DNA of 64,000 nt from positions 56,365 to 120,364 of the forward strand of contig NZ_JAAWUO010000014.1 of the NCBI RefSeq assembly GCF_013304825.1, in the 5' to 3' direction. The notes beneath the pieces are model-generated. The model saw only the letters and a program-made list of their open reading frames with translations, made no database searches and had not been told where the DNA came from. The position numbers and the translations under genes are program-made. This DNA is from Blautia schinkii (GTDB lineage Bacteria; Bacillota; Clostridia; Lachnospirales; Lachnospiraceae). Below, in pieces: positions 18,994-26,675 of this stretch (the stretch's first letter is position 1; each line of letters opens with the position of its first letter).

Positions 18994-19293
18994 AATCTCT
19001 GTCATCCCCCTCTGATCAGTTTCTGCTGCTCTTTTTATACATCCCCCCGGCAGTCTCCTCTCACCATTTCTGCCATTATTTTGTTAAAAATCACTGCTTT
19101 CTATGTGAACAATAACTGTTTATACCTCCTACATGGTAACATGTTTGGTGATAATTTACAACAGAGTTTCTTAGTCCATTTTACACGGTGAAAAAAGCTC
19201 GTTGCTGGTCACAGAGCGAACAGTAACAAAGGCCCCATGTTCAATATATCGAACATGAGGCCTTTGTACTGTGATATCTCACACAGAATTTTA
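18994..19293. other. Intergenic region upstream of the sensor operon
   Basis: About 300 bases without a gene. It holds the leader of the response-regulator gene, a short palindrome ACATGGTAACATGT at 19131-19144, and the terminator of the aldo/keto reductase operon. A leftward TTGTAA box could be a -35, but the matching -10 is weak, so I do not assign a promoter. Confidence 0.5.
19221..19271 (-). terminator. Long hairpin terminator after the aldo/keto reductase gene
   Basis: A near-perfect 17-bp stem (19226-19242 with 19251-19267, one mismatch), extended outward by CAGT/ACTG, lies 23 bases after the last gene of the catabolic operon. The following T tract is weak. Confidence 0.65.
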
Positions 19294-20295
19294 TTATTTT
19301 ACGATCACGCCATCTTCATCCCAGAGGTCATGCCAGTCATTTGCACCATGCCACAGGAATACCTGGCCTTTTACAAGACGGTTGCCTTTTTCCAGAGTAG
19401 CAATGGTTGCCATCTCTTCCTCTGTAAGCGGATCCTCTGTCACACATTTCAGGTTGCTTGCATAGTTGTGAACAGAAAACGGTATGGAGATCTCGCCTCT
19501 CTGATGAGCCCATTTCAGAGCGATCAGAGCCGGATGAACACCGTGTGCTTTTGCAATTGTCTGCATCTCCGGTACTTCCAGATCAGCAACATCTTCAGGA
19601 CAGATATCTCTCTCAGGTCTGCGCGGGGAACCGATCGGCATATAGCCTACAGGCTGAATGTTGTGAGCTACCAGATAATCGTAAAGCTCCTGCTGCTGGA
19701 AGCATACATGAAGCTCAAGCTCACAGGTTGCAGGTTTGATCTTCATCAAAGGAAGAACAGCCTCAAGCTTCGGAATGGTCATATTGGAAATACCGATATA
19801 ACGGATCTTTCCTTTTTCTACCAGTGCCTCGCACTGGCGGTAAGTGTCCATAAACTCCTCAACACTGAACGGCTTGGAATCAGGATTTCTGGAGTCTACA
19901 TCACATCCCGGTGCATGATAGTTCGGAAATGGCCAGTGGATATAGTACATATCTACATAATCACACTGAAGATCCCTGATGCTCTTGTCACATGCTTCCT
20001 CTACTCTTCTGTGCATGTCATTCCATACCTTTGTCATGATGAAGAGATCTTTACGCTCTACAACACCTTCGTCAAAAGCATCTTTGAACACCTGGCCGAT
20101 CTCATGCTCGTTTCCGTAGCATGCAGCACAGTCAAACATACGGTAGCCGCTGCGGATCGCACCTGCAACAGCTGCGGATACATCCTCTGCGGATACACGG
20201 TCAGAACCGAATGTTCCCATTCCGACACATGGAACCTGCTCGCCGGATGGAAGTGTCACTTTCGGCACGATTGCCGGATTGATAACTTCTGCCAT
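19294..20295 (-). CDS. Aldo/keto reductase
   Basis: This 333-residue cytosolic oxidoreductase with an AKR (TIM-barrel) fold reduces a carbonyl with NAD(P)H or oxidises an alcohol. The catalytic tetrad is visible: Asp in MFDCAACYG, Tyr in CYGNE, Lys in IMTKVW and His in YYIHWP. The N-terminal VPCVGMGTFGS and the cofactor-site IPFSVHN segment fit the family. It is the last gene of the six-gene catabolic operon, 46 bases after the PfkB kinase gene. A role in polyol/ketose interconversion is likely from context, but the substrate is not shown. Confidence 0.9.
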   Translation of the reverse strand: MAEVINPAIVPKVTLPSGEQVPCVGMGTFGSDRVSAEDVSAAVAGAIRSGYRMFDCAACYGNEHEIGQVFKDAFDEGVVERKDLFIMTKVWNDMHRRVEEACDKSIRDLQCDYVDMYYIHWPFPNYHAPGCDVDSRNPDSKPFSVEEFMDTYRQCEALVEKGKIRYIGISNMTIPKLEAVLPLMKIKPATCELELHVCFQQQELYDYLVAHNIQPVGYMPIGSPRRPERDICPEDVADLEVPEMQTIAKAHGVHPALIALKWAHQRGEISIPFSVHNYASNLKCVTEDPLTEEEMATIATLEKGNRLVKGQVFLWHGANDWHDLWDEDGVIVK

Positions 20296-20341
20296 TTTTA
20301 CATCTCCTTTTTATGAAAAATTTTCTTATTATAAGCTGATC

Positions 20342-21271
20342 TTATAAACGCTTGATCTCAATCTTCGGAAGAAGTGCTTCCATATCTTCCATTACAAAGA
20401 AGCCTGTCTCCTCGCGCATGGCTGCAGCTGCTGAGATTGCGCTGGCTCTGCGCAAGGTCTCCTCCAGGGAAAGTCCTTCGCTTAATCCCAGTGCAAAGCC
20501 TGCAATCATGGAATCGCCACATCCTACAGTATTCACTGCATCGATCTTCGGGACAACAGCACGGAAAATTCCTTCATCACCAACTGCCAGGGAACCGTCT
20601 GCGCCAAGAGAAACCGCTACGATCTCCACACCGCCTGCGTGGATGGCTTTCGCAGCCTCTATGATATCATTGATATCGTCGCAGTGCTTGCCTGTAAGCA
20701 TACGGATCTCATCAATATTCGGCTTGATCAGTGTCGGAGCAGCTTTGATTCCTTCTTCCAGAAGTTTGCCGCTGGTATCCAGAATCACCGGCTTTCCTGC
20801 ATCTTTAACAATCTTCACAAGACGCTGATATGCAGTTCCGTCAAGCCCCTTCGGTACGCTTCCGGACATTGCCACAACGGAGGCGTCTTTTACAAGATCG
20901 CGGAATTTTTTCTCAAATCCCTCAAAATCTGTCTCTGTAAGAGTAAATCCCGGCTCCAGAAATTCTGTCTGTACGTGATTCACTTCATCCCAGATATTGA
21001 TACAGGAACGGCTCTCTGCATCAACATGGTAAAAAGCACTCCTGATACCAAAAGGTTTCAGGGCATCTTCAATATAGTTGCCTGCGTGGCCGCCCACAAA
21101 CCCTGTGGCAACCACTTCAGCACCGTAAATAGACGCCGGCTTGGAAACATTCAGTCCCTTTCCGCCGGGAACATAGGTACATTCACGCACACGGTTTACT
21201 TCGCCCACTTTAAAATCATCCACTACATAACGCTTGTCAATGGCAGCGTTTAAGGTTACTGTCAGGATCAT
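20342..21271 (-). CDS. PfkB-family sugar-phosphate kinase (1-phosphofructokinase/tagatose-6-phosphate kinase type)
   Basis: This 309-residue kinase is of the FruK/LacC branch, which phosphorylates a ketose phosphate to the 1,6-bisphosphate. It has the N-terminal MILTVTLNAAIDKRY typical of this branch, GGKGLNVS in the substrate site, and the NTVGCGDSMIAGF anion-hole/catalytic-base motif, where the usual GAGD reads GCGD. I use ATG 21271, one base after the dehydrogenase stop codon and seven after a GAGGAA site. With the aldolase of the same operon it would make and then split a ketose-1,6-bisphosphate. Confidence 0.9.
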   Translation of the reverse strand: MILTVTLNAAIDKRYVVDDFKVGEVNRVRECTYVPGGKGLNVSKPASIYGAEVVATGFVGGHAGNYIEDALKPFGIRSAFYHVDAESRSCINIWDEVNHVQTEFLEPGFTLTETDFEGFEKKFRDLVKDASVVAMSGSVPKGLDGTAYQRLVKIVKDAGKPVILDTSGKLLEEGIKAAPTLIKPNIDEIRMLTGKHCDDINDIIEAAKAIHAGGVEIVAVSLGADGSLAVGDEGIFRAVVPKIDAVNTVGCGDSMIAGFALGLSEGLSLEETLRRASAISAAAAMREETGFFVMEDMEALLPKIEIKRL

Positions 21272-21272
21272 A

Positions 21273-22325
21273 TCAGTCTTCCTCATTGGAAAGAAGGATC
21301 TTTCCTTTTACAAGGCCCGGTGTCTTGAACAGCTGGAAGGCCTCCTGAGCCTGGCTCATCGGAATTTTCTTATAGATGAAGCCCGGATCAAATTTCAGCT
21401 GCCCTGTTGCAAAATAATGAGCTGTCAGATCCCACTCTCGTCCCGGATACGGTGCACTGTAGGACATCCAGGAACCGGTAAGCTTGAATTCTTTACGGTT
21501 CATATTTTCCCACTGCTTCGGTGTGAAAGTAAGGTTCTCATGAGGAGTACCGATGAAGCATACATGTGCTTTGTTTGCCGCAAGCTCGAACGCCATGTGC
21601 ATGGTCGGAACCTGTCCAGCTGTCTCAAATACGAAGCCGTATCCCTTGCCGCCTGTGATGGCCATGGCTTTTTCCATATATCCTTCTTCTTTCGTGTTGA
21701 TCACTTCATCTGCACCGAGACGTTTTGCAAGAGCAAGTCTCTCATCACTGATATCAAAAACTACGACTTTCTTGGAGCCGAAGATCTTTGTCCACTGCAT
21801 GGTGAACATACCAACTGTTCCGCCGCCAAGGATCGCCACATACTCGCCGCCGTGATAATCATTCTGGAATACACCGTGGATAGCTACTGTTGCAGGTTCA
21901 AACATTGCGCCCTGCTCATATGGAACATTGTCTGCAAATGGTACGGCATTTTTCTCCGGAACTACTACATAATCTGCATTTGCTCCCTGCTCTCTGGAAC
22001 CGATGAAGCTGTAATGTTTGCAGAGGGAGTAATTACCTTTCTGGCAGTCGTCACATTTCATACATGGAAGAAGCGGTGCACCGGATACACGGTCTCCGAC
22101 TTTTACCTTTGTAACACCTTCTCCGACTTCCACAACATCACCGGAGAACTCATGTCCAAGTACGATCGGATAAAAATGTACGCCGTGGTTTAATACACGC
22201 GGGATATCTGATCCGCAGATTCCGGAATATCTTACTTTGATCTTAACATGGCCAGGAGTTACCTTAGGTTCTTCCACTTCCTGATACTGAACATCTTCAT
22301 TTGCTACTACTACTGCTGCTTTCAT
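21273..22325 (-). CDS. Zinc-dependent polyol dehydrogenase (GatD/sorbitol dehydrogenase type)
   Basis: This 350-residue medium-chain dehydrogenase has catalytic zinc ligands Cys in SGICGSDIP and His/Glu in GHEF. The structural zinc site is the four-Cys run PCMKCDDCQKGNYSLC. A Rossmann loop, ILGGGTVGMF, and the following VFDI give NAD preference. The family oxidises polyols or polyol phosphates (galactitol-1-phosphate, sorbitol) to ketoses. The gene is two bases after the FGGY kinase gene and one base before the PfkB kinase gene, so coupling is tight. Together with the FGGY kinase this suggests a free polyol or its phosphate as substrate. Confidence 0.9.
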   Translation of the reverse strand: MKAAVVVANEDVQYQEVEEPKVTPGHVKIKVRYSGICGSDIPRVLNHGVHFYPIVLGHEFSGDVVEVGEGVTKVKVGDRVSGAPLLPCMKCDDCQKGNYSLCKHYSFIGSREQGANADYVVVPEKNAVPFADNVPYEQGAMFEPATVAIHGVFQNDYHGGEYVAILGGGTVGMFTMQWTKIFGSKKVVVFDISDERLALAKRLGADEVINTKEEGYMEKAMAITGGKGYGFVFETAGQVPTMHMAFELAANKAHVCFIGTPHENLTFTPKQWENMNRKEFKLTGSWMSYSAPYPGREWDLTAHYFATGQLKFDPGFIYKKIPMSQAQEAFQLFKTPGLVKGKILLSNEED

Positions 22326-22327
22326 GA

Positions 22328-23848
22328 TTACTTTTCCTCCTCATTTCTCATCATAGGTTCAAGAGATTTATAGAGATTTAAATAGGTTTTATAGGTTTTA
22401 TCATAAACAACCCTGTTTTCAGGGTTCGGTTCATGTCTTCTTGTTTCTTTTACAGTAAGGCTGATAGCCTCATCATAATCTTTATACATTCCAACACCAA
22501 TGCCTGCCAGAATCGCTGCACCAAGTGTTGTAGCTGTGTCGGATGACGGCACTACGATCGGTTTGCCGGTGATGTCGGATTTGATCTGTGTCCAGAGTAG
22601 AGAGTTGGCTGATCCTCCCATTGCCCGGAGTACTTCAACTTCTGCCCCTGCTTCTTTTGCAACCTCAAGATTATGCTTCAGGGAAAGTGCCACACCTTCC
22701 ATGCAGGCGCGTACCATATGGCCCTTGGTCTTTGCAAAATCCAGTCCATAGAAAACGCCTTTTGCATTTGGATTCCAGATCGGTGAACGCTCACCGGACA
22801 TATATGGAAGGAATACAACACCGTCACTGCCTGGAGCGATTTTTTCTGCAATCTCATTAAGCTGATTCAGGGAAGAACCTTTTCCCGCGCCTGTCATCAT
22901 GCGCTCATAATCTGCAAACTCACGCTCAAACCAGCGCATCACACCACCGCCGCCGGTTGTGCCGCCCTGAAGGAGCCACTGACCCGGAACAACATGATAT
23001 CCAAGGATCAGTCTTGGATCTGCCTTGTACTCATCCATGCAGATGCTCATTCCACCAGCCTGTCCGCCCTGCTCCTGTGTCTCACCAGGATGGATAACTC
23101 CAGCCCCCAGTGTTCCGCATGCTGCATCCAGACCACCCGCAACAACCGGTATTCCTGCTGCAAGTCCTGCTTCCTCTGCTGCCTTCTCTGTGACAGTTCC
23201 TACTATATGGTCGCACTCGCAGATCTCAGGAAGAAATCCCATGGGAATTCCAAGCCTTCTGCACATATCCTCATCCCATACAGCTCTTCGCATATCAAAG
23301 CAGTGCAGACCGTATCCCTGTGAAACATCCTGACTCATAACACCCGTCAGCTTATATGCAATAAAGCTGTTGGACTGCAGAATCTTGTCTATCTTTTCAT
23401 AAACCTCCGGCATATTTTCTTTATACCAGAGGATCTTCGCTGTTGTATAAGACGGCTGCAGTGAATTGCCGGATACTTCAAAAATCTTATCTGCTCCGAT
23501 CTCCTCATTCAGCCTGTCACAGATGGACTGTGCTCTTGTATCCATCCAGATCGGTGTGTTGGTCAGAACATTACCATCTTTATCCATGGCAATCGCTGAC
23601 CAGCTCTGTCCGTCAATACCGATGCCTGCGATCTCATCCGGTACAATACCTGCTTTCCGGATAGCTTTTTTTACTGCACTGCAGACTGCGCTCCACCATT
23701 CCTCCGGATTCTGTTCAGCCCAGCCTTCCCTCGGATAATATACCGGATAGTCGCCGTTGGCTGCTGCCACTACGTTTCCGGATTTCTCAAAGATCGCAAC
23801 CTTACAGGCACTGGTACCAATATCAATACCAAGTAAATATGGTTTCAT
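22328..23848 (-). CDS. FGGY-family carbohydrate kinase (xylulokinase-like)
   Basis: This 506-residue kinase has the phosphate-binding loop GIDIGTSACKVAIF, the AGIGIDGQSW segment, WMDTRAQ, VVAGGLDAACGTLGAG (second ATP-site strand) and the C-terminal LRAMGGSANSLLWTQIKSD. These are xylulokinase-type features. Its substrate is a ketose or polyol and need not be xylulose. No xylose isomerase lies near it, and the operon instead carries a tagatose/fructose-type PfkB kinase and a class II aldolase. It lies 18 bases after the LacI gene. It probably performs the first phosphorylation, since no PTS is present. Confidence 0.9.
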   Translation of the reverse strand: MKPYLLGIDIGTSACKVAIFEKSGNVVAAANGDYPVYYPREGWAEQNPEEWWSAVCSAVKKAIRKAGIVPDEIAGIGIDGQSWSAIAMDKDGNVLTNTPIWMDTRAQSICDRLNEEIGADKIFEVSGNSLQPSYTTAKILWYKENMPEVYEKIDKILQSNSFIAYKLTGVMSQDVSQGYGLHCFDMRRAVWDEDMCRRLGIPMGFLPEICECDHIVGTVTEKAAEEAGLAAGIPVVAGGLDAACGTLGAGVIHPGETQEQGGQAGGMSICMDEYKADPRLILGYHVVPGQWLLQGGTTGGGGVMRWFEREFADYERMMTGAGKGSSLNQLNEIAEKIAPGSDGVVFLPYMSGERSPIWNPNAKGVFYGLDFAKTKGHMVRACMEGVALSLKHNLEVAKEAGAEVEVLRAMGGSANSLLWTQIKSDITGKPIVVPSSDTATTLGAAILAGIGVGMYKDYDEAISLTVKETRRHEPNPENRVVYDKTYKTYLNLYKSLEPMMRNEEEK

Positions 23849-23866
23849 TGTGATTTCTCCTTCTCC

Positions 23867-24874
23867 TTATATAGCACGCACAGATTTCCCCATAATAATC
23901 TCTGCGTCAAGCTTCTCCGCAATCCGCTCCGTATTTCCAGCATCTCCCTCTTCCAGTCGTTTCAGCATAATGCCGGCCACCTCTCTTGCAATACTTGGTG
24001 TAGGCTGAGCAACGATAGTCAGCTTGGGATTACATGCCCTTGCAAACTGCAGGTTATCGAACCCGATCATAGAAAGCTGCTCCGGAATTTTAAGTGCCAG
24101 CTCATTGACACCGATCACCGCCCCCATGGTCATCTCATAGTTGGTGACAAATACAGCTGTCATATCCGGATTGTCCGCCACAAGTTTCTCCAGACCGTTC
24201 ACGCCACCCTGAATGGTATAGTCGCCGTGATAGATCAGAGATTCCTGTACCGGAAGATTCTCTTTTTCATATGCGCTTCTGTAGCCCTGGAGACGTTCCT
24301 GCGCTGTGGATATCTCCTCCGGGCCGCCGATGATCCCGATTTTGCGGTGTCCTGCCTGAAAAAAAACTCTCATGGCATCTTCTGCCGCCTTCTCATTGTC
24401 CACAAGAACACTGTCACAGGAAATCTCCTGGATCTTACGGTCAATGAGCACGATCGGTTTCCCGGTTTTCTGAAATTTTTTCAGGTGATTGCCTTCTGTG
24501 TCCACCGGCATGTTGATAATGCCATCCACACGTTTCCGGCTTAAGAATTCCACTGCGTCCCGCTCCAGCTTCTTATCTGTACGGCAGTCACAGACAATGG
24601 TCGCATATCCATGACTTCTCAGGACATCCTCCATCTCTGTGATAATCTCCGCACAAAAGGTATTGTTAAGCTCCGGAATCACCACGCCGATGGTTTTGGT
24701 GGCATTGGTCTTAAGTCCTCTGGCCACCTCATTTACCTCGTAGTGCAGCTCCTCGATGGCTTCCTCGATCTTTACTCTGTTTTTTTCTCTTACGTTTCCC
24801 CCATTAAAATAGGAAGAAATCGTTGCAAGCCCAAGTCCCGTCCGCCTGGCGATATCTTTCATGGTCGCTGCCAT
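23867..24874 (-). CDS. LacI-family transcriptional repressor
   Basis: This 335-residue regulator has an N-terminal LacI HTH (MKDIARRTGLGLATISSYFN), a hinge with GLKTNATKTIGVV, and a PBP1-like effector domain (FLSRKRVDGIINMP, IGIIGGPE, MIGFDNLQF). I use ATG 24874, six bases after a GAGGTG ribosome site; a GTG three codons earlier lies inside that site. It is the second gene of the operon it probably controls, which implies autoregulation. The two GAAACGTTTC sites at the operon promoter are the obvious operators. The effector is presumably the pathway sugar or its phosphate. Confidence 0.92.
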   Translation of the reverse strand: MAATMKDIARRTGLGLATISSYFNGGNVREKNRVKIEEAIEELHYEVNEVARGLKTNATKTIGVVIPELNNTFCAEIITEMEDVLRSHGYATIVCDCRTDKKLERDAVEFLSRKRVDGIINMPVDTEGNHLKKFQKTGKPIVLIDRKIQEISCDSVLVDNEKAAEDAMRVFFQAGHRKIGIIGGPEEISTAQERLQGYRSAYEKENLPVQESLIYHGDYTIQGGVNGLEKLVADNPDMTAVFVTNYEMTMGAVIGVNELALKIPEQLSMIGFDNLQFARACNPKLTIVAQPTPSIAREVAGIMLKRLEEGDAGNTERIAEKLDAEIIMGKSVRAI

Positions 24875-24910
24875 ACTTATCACCTCATTATCTGCATTTT
24901 ACCGCAATAC

Positions 24911-25762
24911 TTATTCTGCCTTTCCGTCGCAGCCGCAGACTTTCATACGAGCCTCAACAAGCTCTTTTACAGCCTGGATTGCTTTTTTTCCGTATGCTTT
25001 CGGATCGATGGTGTTCTCATTCTCTGCGAATGTCTCCTTAACCGCCTTGGAATATGCCGCACGAAGCTCTGTTGCAAAGTTTACCTTGCAGATACCACGT
25101 TTTACACAGTCGCTTACATCCTCATCACTGAGACCGGATGCTCCGTGAAGAACAAGTGGGATATCAACAACTTCACGGATCTCGCTTAAACGTTCTTTAT
25201 CAAGAACCGGAGTTCCTACATAAAAACCGTGTGCTGTTCCAATTGCAACTGCAAGGGAAGTAACACCTGTGCGCTCTACGAATTCTTTTGCTTCCTGCGG
25301 ATCTGTGTTGGTGTCTGCCTCTGCCTCAAGATCATCTTCCTTACCGCCGACTTTACCAAGTTCAGCCTCACACGGAATGTTCAGGGCAGCAGCTACATCA
25401 GCAACTCTCTTTGTCTCTTTAATATTGTCCTCAAAATCCAGTTTGGAACCGTCGATCATAACAGATGTGTAACCTGCATGCATTGCCTGCATAGCCAGCT
25501 CAAAACTGCTGCCATGGTCAAGATGAAGGCAAACCGGAACAGAAGCCTTGGCAGCCTCAGCTGCAACGATCGCTGCATAGGTCTCAACAGTACCATATTT
25601 AACCGTAGATGGTGTCGTCTGGATCATAACCGGAGCTTTCAGCTCCTCAGCAGCCTGGATGATTGCTTTCACCATCTCCATATTCTCTGCATTGAATGCT
25701 CCTACTGCGTATCCGCCTTTCTGTGCTTTTAACAGCATTTCTTTCGATGTAACCAGTGGCAT
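24911..25762 (-). CDS. Class II ketose-bisphosphate aldolase (GatY/KbaY/Fba type)
   Basis: This 283-residue zinc aldolase cleaves a ketose-1,6-bisphosphate to dihydroxyacetone phosphate and glyceraldehyde phosphate. It has the N-terminal YAVGAFNAENMEM, zinc ligands in CLHLDHGSS, the EAELGKVGG segment, AIGTAHGFY and PLVLHGASG, all diagnostic of the class. I use ATG 25762 with AAGGAGG upstream; a longer reading would run back through the operators. It is the first gene of the operon, directly behind the promoter with two operators. A short Cys/Gly tail (KVCGCDGKAE) ends the protein. Confidence 0.93.
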   Translation of the reverse strand: MPLVTSKEMLLKAQKGGYAVGAFNAENMEMVKAIIQAAEELKAPVMIQTTPSTVKYGTVETYAAIVAAEAAKASVPVCLHLDHGSSFELAMQAMHAGYTSVMIDGSKLDFEDNIKETKRVADVAAALNIPCEAELGKVGGKEDDLEAEADTNTDPQEAKEFVERTGVTSLAVAIGTAHGFYVGTPVLDKERLSEIREVVDIPLVLHGASGLSDEDVSDCVKRGICKVNFATELRAAYSKAVKETFAENENTIDPKAYGKKAIQAVKELVEARMKVCGCDGKAE

Positions 25763-25828
25763 AATCTTTTTCCTCCTTGGAATATTGTGTTTATTTTCTA
25801 AATAATATCTATTGTCGGTCCATAAACC

Positions 25829-25878
25829 GAAACGTTTCTGTTTGAGTTTATCATAGCTCTCCGAAACGTTTCTGTCAA
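25829..25878 (-). promoter_or_regulatory. Promoter with two LacI-type operators for the aldolase operon
   Basis: Read leftward, TTGACA (25873-25878), a 17-base spacer and TATGAT (25850-25855) form a near-consensus sigma-A promoter. The palindrome GAAACGTTTC occurs twice in an identical 15-base context. One copy (25863-25872) fills the spacer; the other (25829-25838) lies just past the expected start site. The centres are 34 bases apart. The LacI protein encoded second in the operon is the likely ligand. A CcpA/cre role is the alternative, as the core resembles both. Confidence 0.85.
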
Positions 25879-26112
25879 CCATAAAATATTCATCATTTAA
25901 AGGAAAATATTGCCTTGAAAAGAAGATAAAATACCGTTAGATTAATCTATAAAAGATATAAAAACCTGTGGCCGGGCAGGAACGTCTGATATGACCGGCA
26001 GATATGGCAACTGCATAAATTATTCTCTGAGCAGCTGAATCTTAAGCCTGACCTGATGCAATAATTTCTGCAATGCTGTAAATGATCAATTTATCTTAGG
26101 AGGATATGAACT
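25879..26112. other. Divergent intergenic region between the aldolase and fucU operons
   Basis: This segment continues the 350-base gap that also holds the aldolase promoter and operators. The rightward fucU gene must start from here; a weak TTGAAA-17-TAGATT pair around 25914-25942 is the only candidate I see. The gene's ribosome site AGGAGG is at about 26098. I see no ORF or hairpin of note. Confidence 0.45.
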
Positions 26113-26559
26113 ATGTTAAAAGGAATTCCAGAAATCTTATCACCAGAATTACTGAAAGTATTATGCGAGATGGGTCACAGTGACCGTCTTGTAATCGCAG
26201 ACGGCAACTTTCCTGTAGAATCCATGGGAAAGAACGCTATCACCATCCGCTGCGACGGACACGGTGTTCCGGAGATCCTTGATGCGATCCTGAAGCTGTT
26301 CCCGCTTGATACTTATGTAGAGCATCCGGTAAACCTGATGGAAGTAATGCCTGGCGATGATGTTGAGACACCGATCTGGGATACATACAAAGAAATCGTG
26401 TCCAAACATGACGAGCGTGGCGAAAAAGCAATTGGAAATATCGAGCGTTTCGCATTCTATGATGAAGCTAAGACAGCTTACTGCATCATCTCCACAGGTG
26501 AGAAAGCTCTTTATGCAAATATAATGCTTCAGAAAGGTGTTGTTATCAACAACGACTGA
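26113..26559 (+). CDS. fucU: RbsD/FucU-family sugar mutarotase
   Basis: This 148-residue protein of the FucU/RbsD fold interconverts sugar anomers, supplying the form used by the isomerase or kinase. The family signature is clear: MLKGIPEILSPELLKVLCEM, GHSDRLVIADGNFP with the catalytic His, and AYCIISTGEKALYANIMLQKG at the C-terminus. FucU proteins act on L-fucose; RbsD acts on ribose. ATG 26113 follows AGGAGGATATGAACT. It is transcribed divergently from the aldolase operon and ends at a strong terminator. The sugar it serves here is not certain; the AraA/FucI-type isomerase 18 kb to the left is one candidate partner. Confidence 0.88.
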   Translation: MLKGIPEILSPELLKVLCEMGHSDRLVIADGNFPVESMGKNAITIRCDGHGVPEILDAILKLFPLDTYVEHPVNLMEVMPGDDVETPIWDTYKEIVSKHDERGEKAIGNIERFAFYDEAKTAYCIISTGEKALYANIMLQKGVVINND

Positions 26560-26604
26560 TCTTCTTACGTAACTGCCTGATATATACATACACATATTCA
26601 ACCA

Positions 26605-26660
26605 AAAACTCCCGGTTTCATTGTCTGATAATTTTTATCAGGAATGAAACCGGGAGTTTT
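26605..26660. terminator. Strong bidirectional terminator
   Basis: A perfect 18-bp stem (26605-26622 with 26643-26660) is topped by a further 7-bp stem, CTGATAA/TTATCAG, and has T runs both ways. It separates convergent fucU and the protease gene. Confidence 0.9.
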
Positions 26661-26675
26661 CTTTTTATATGGCAC

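Noticed and set aside
19237..20316. 359-codon rightward frame opposite the aldo/keto reductase
   Set aside because: Antisense to an intact enzyme with a full catalytic tetrad; composition is not protein-like.
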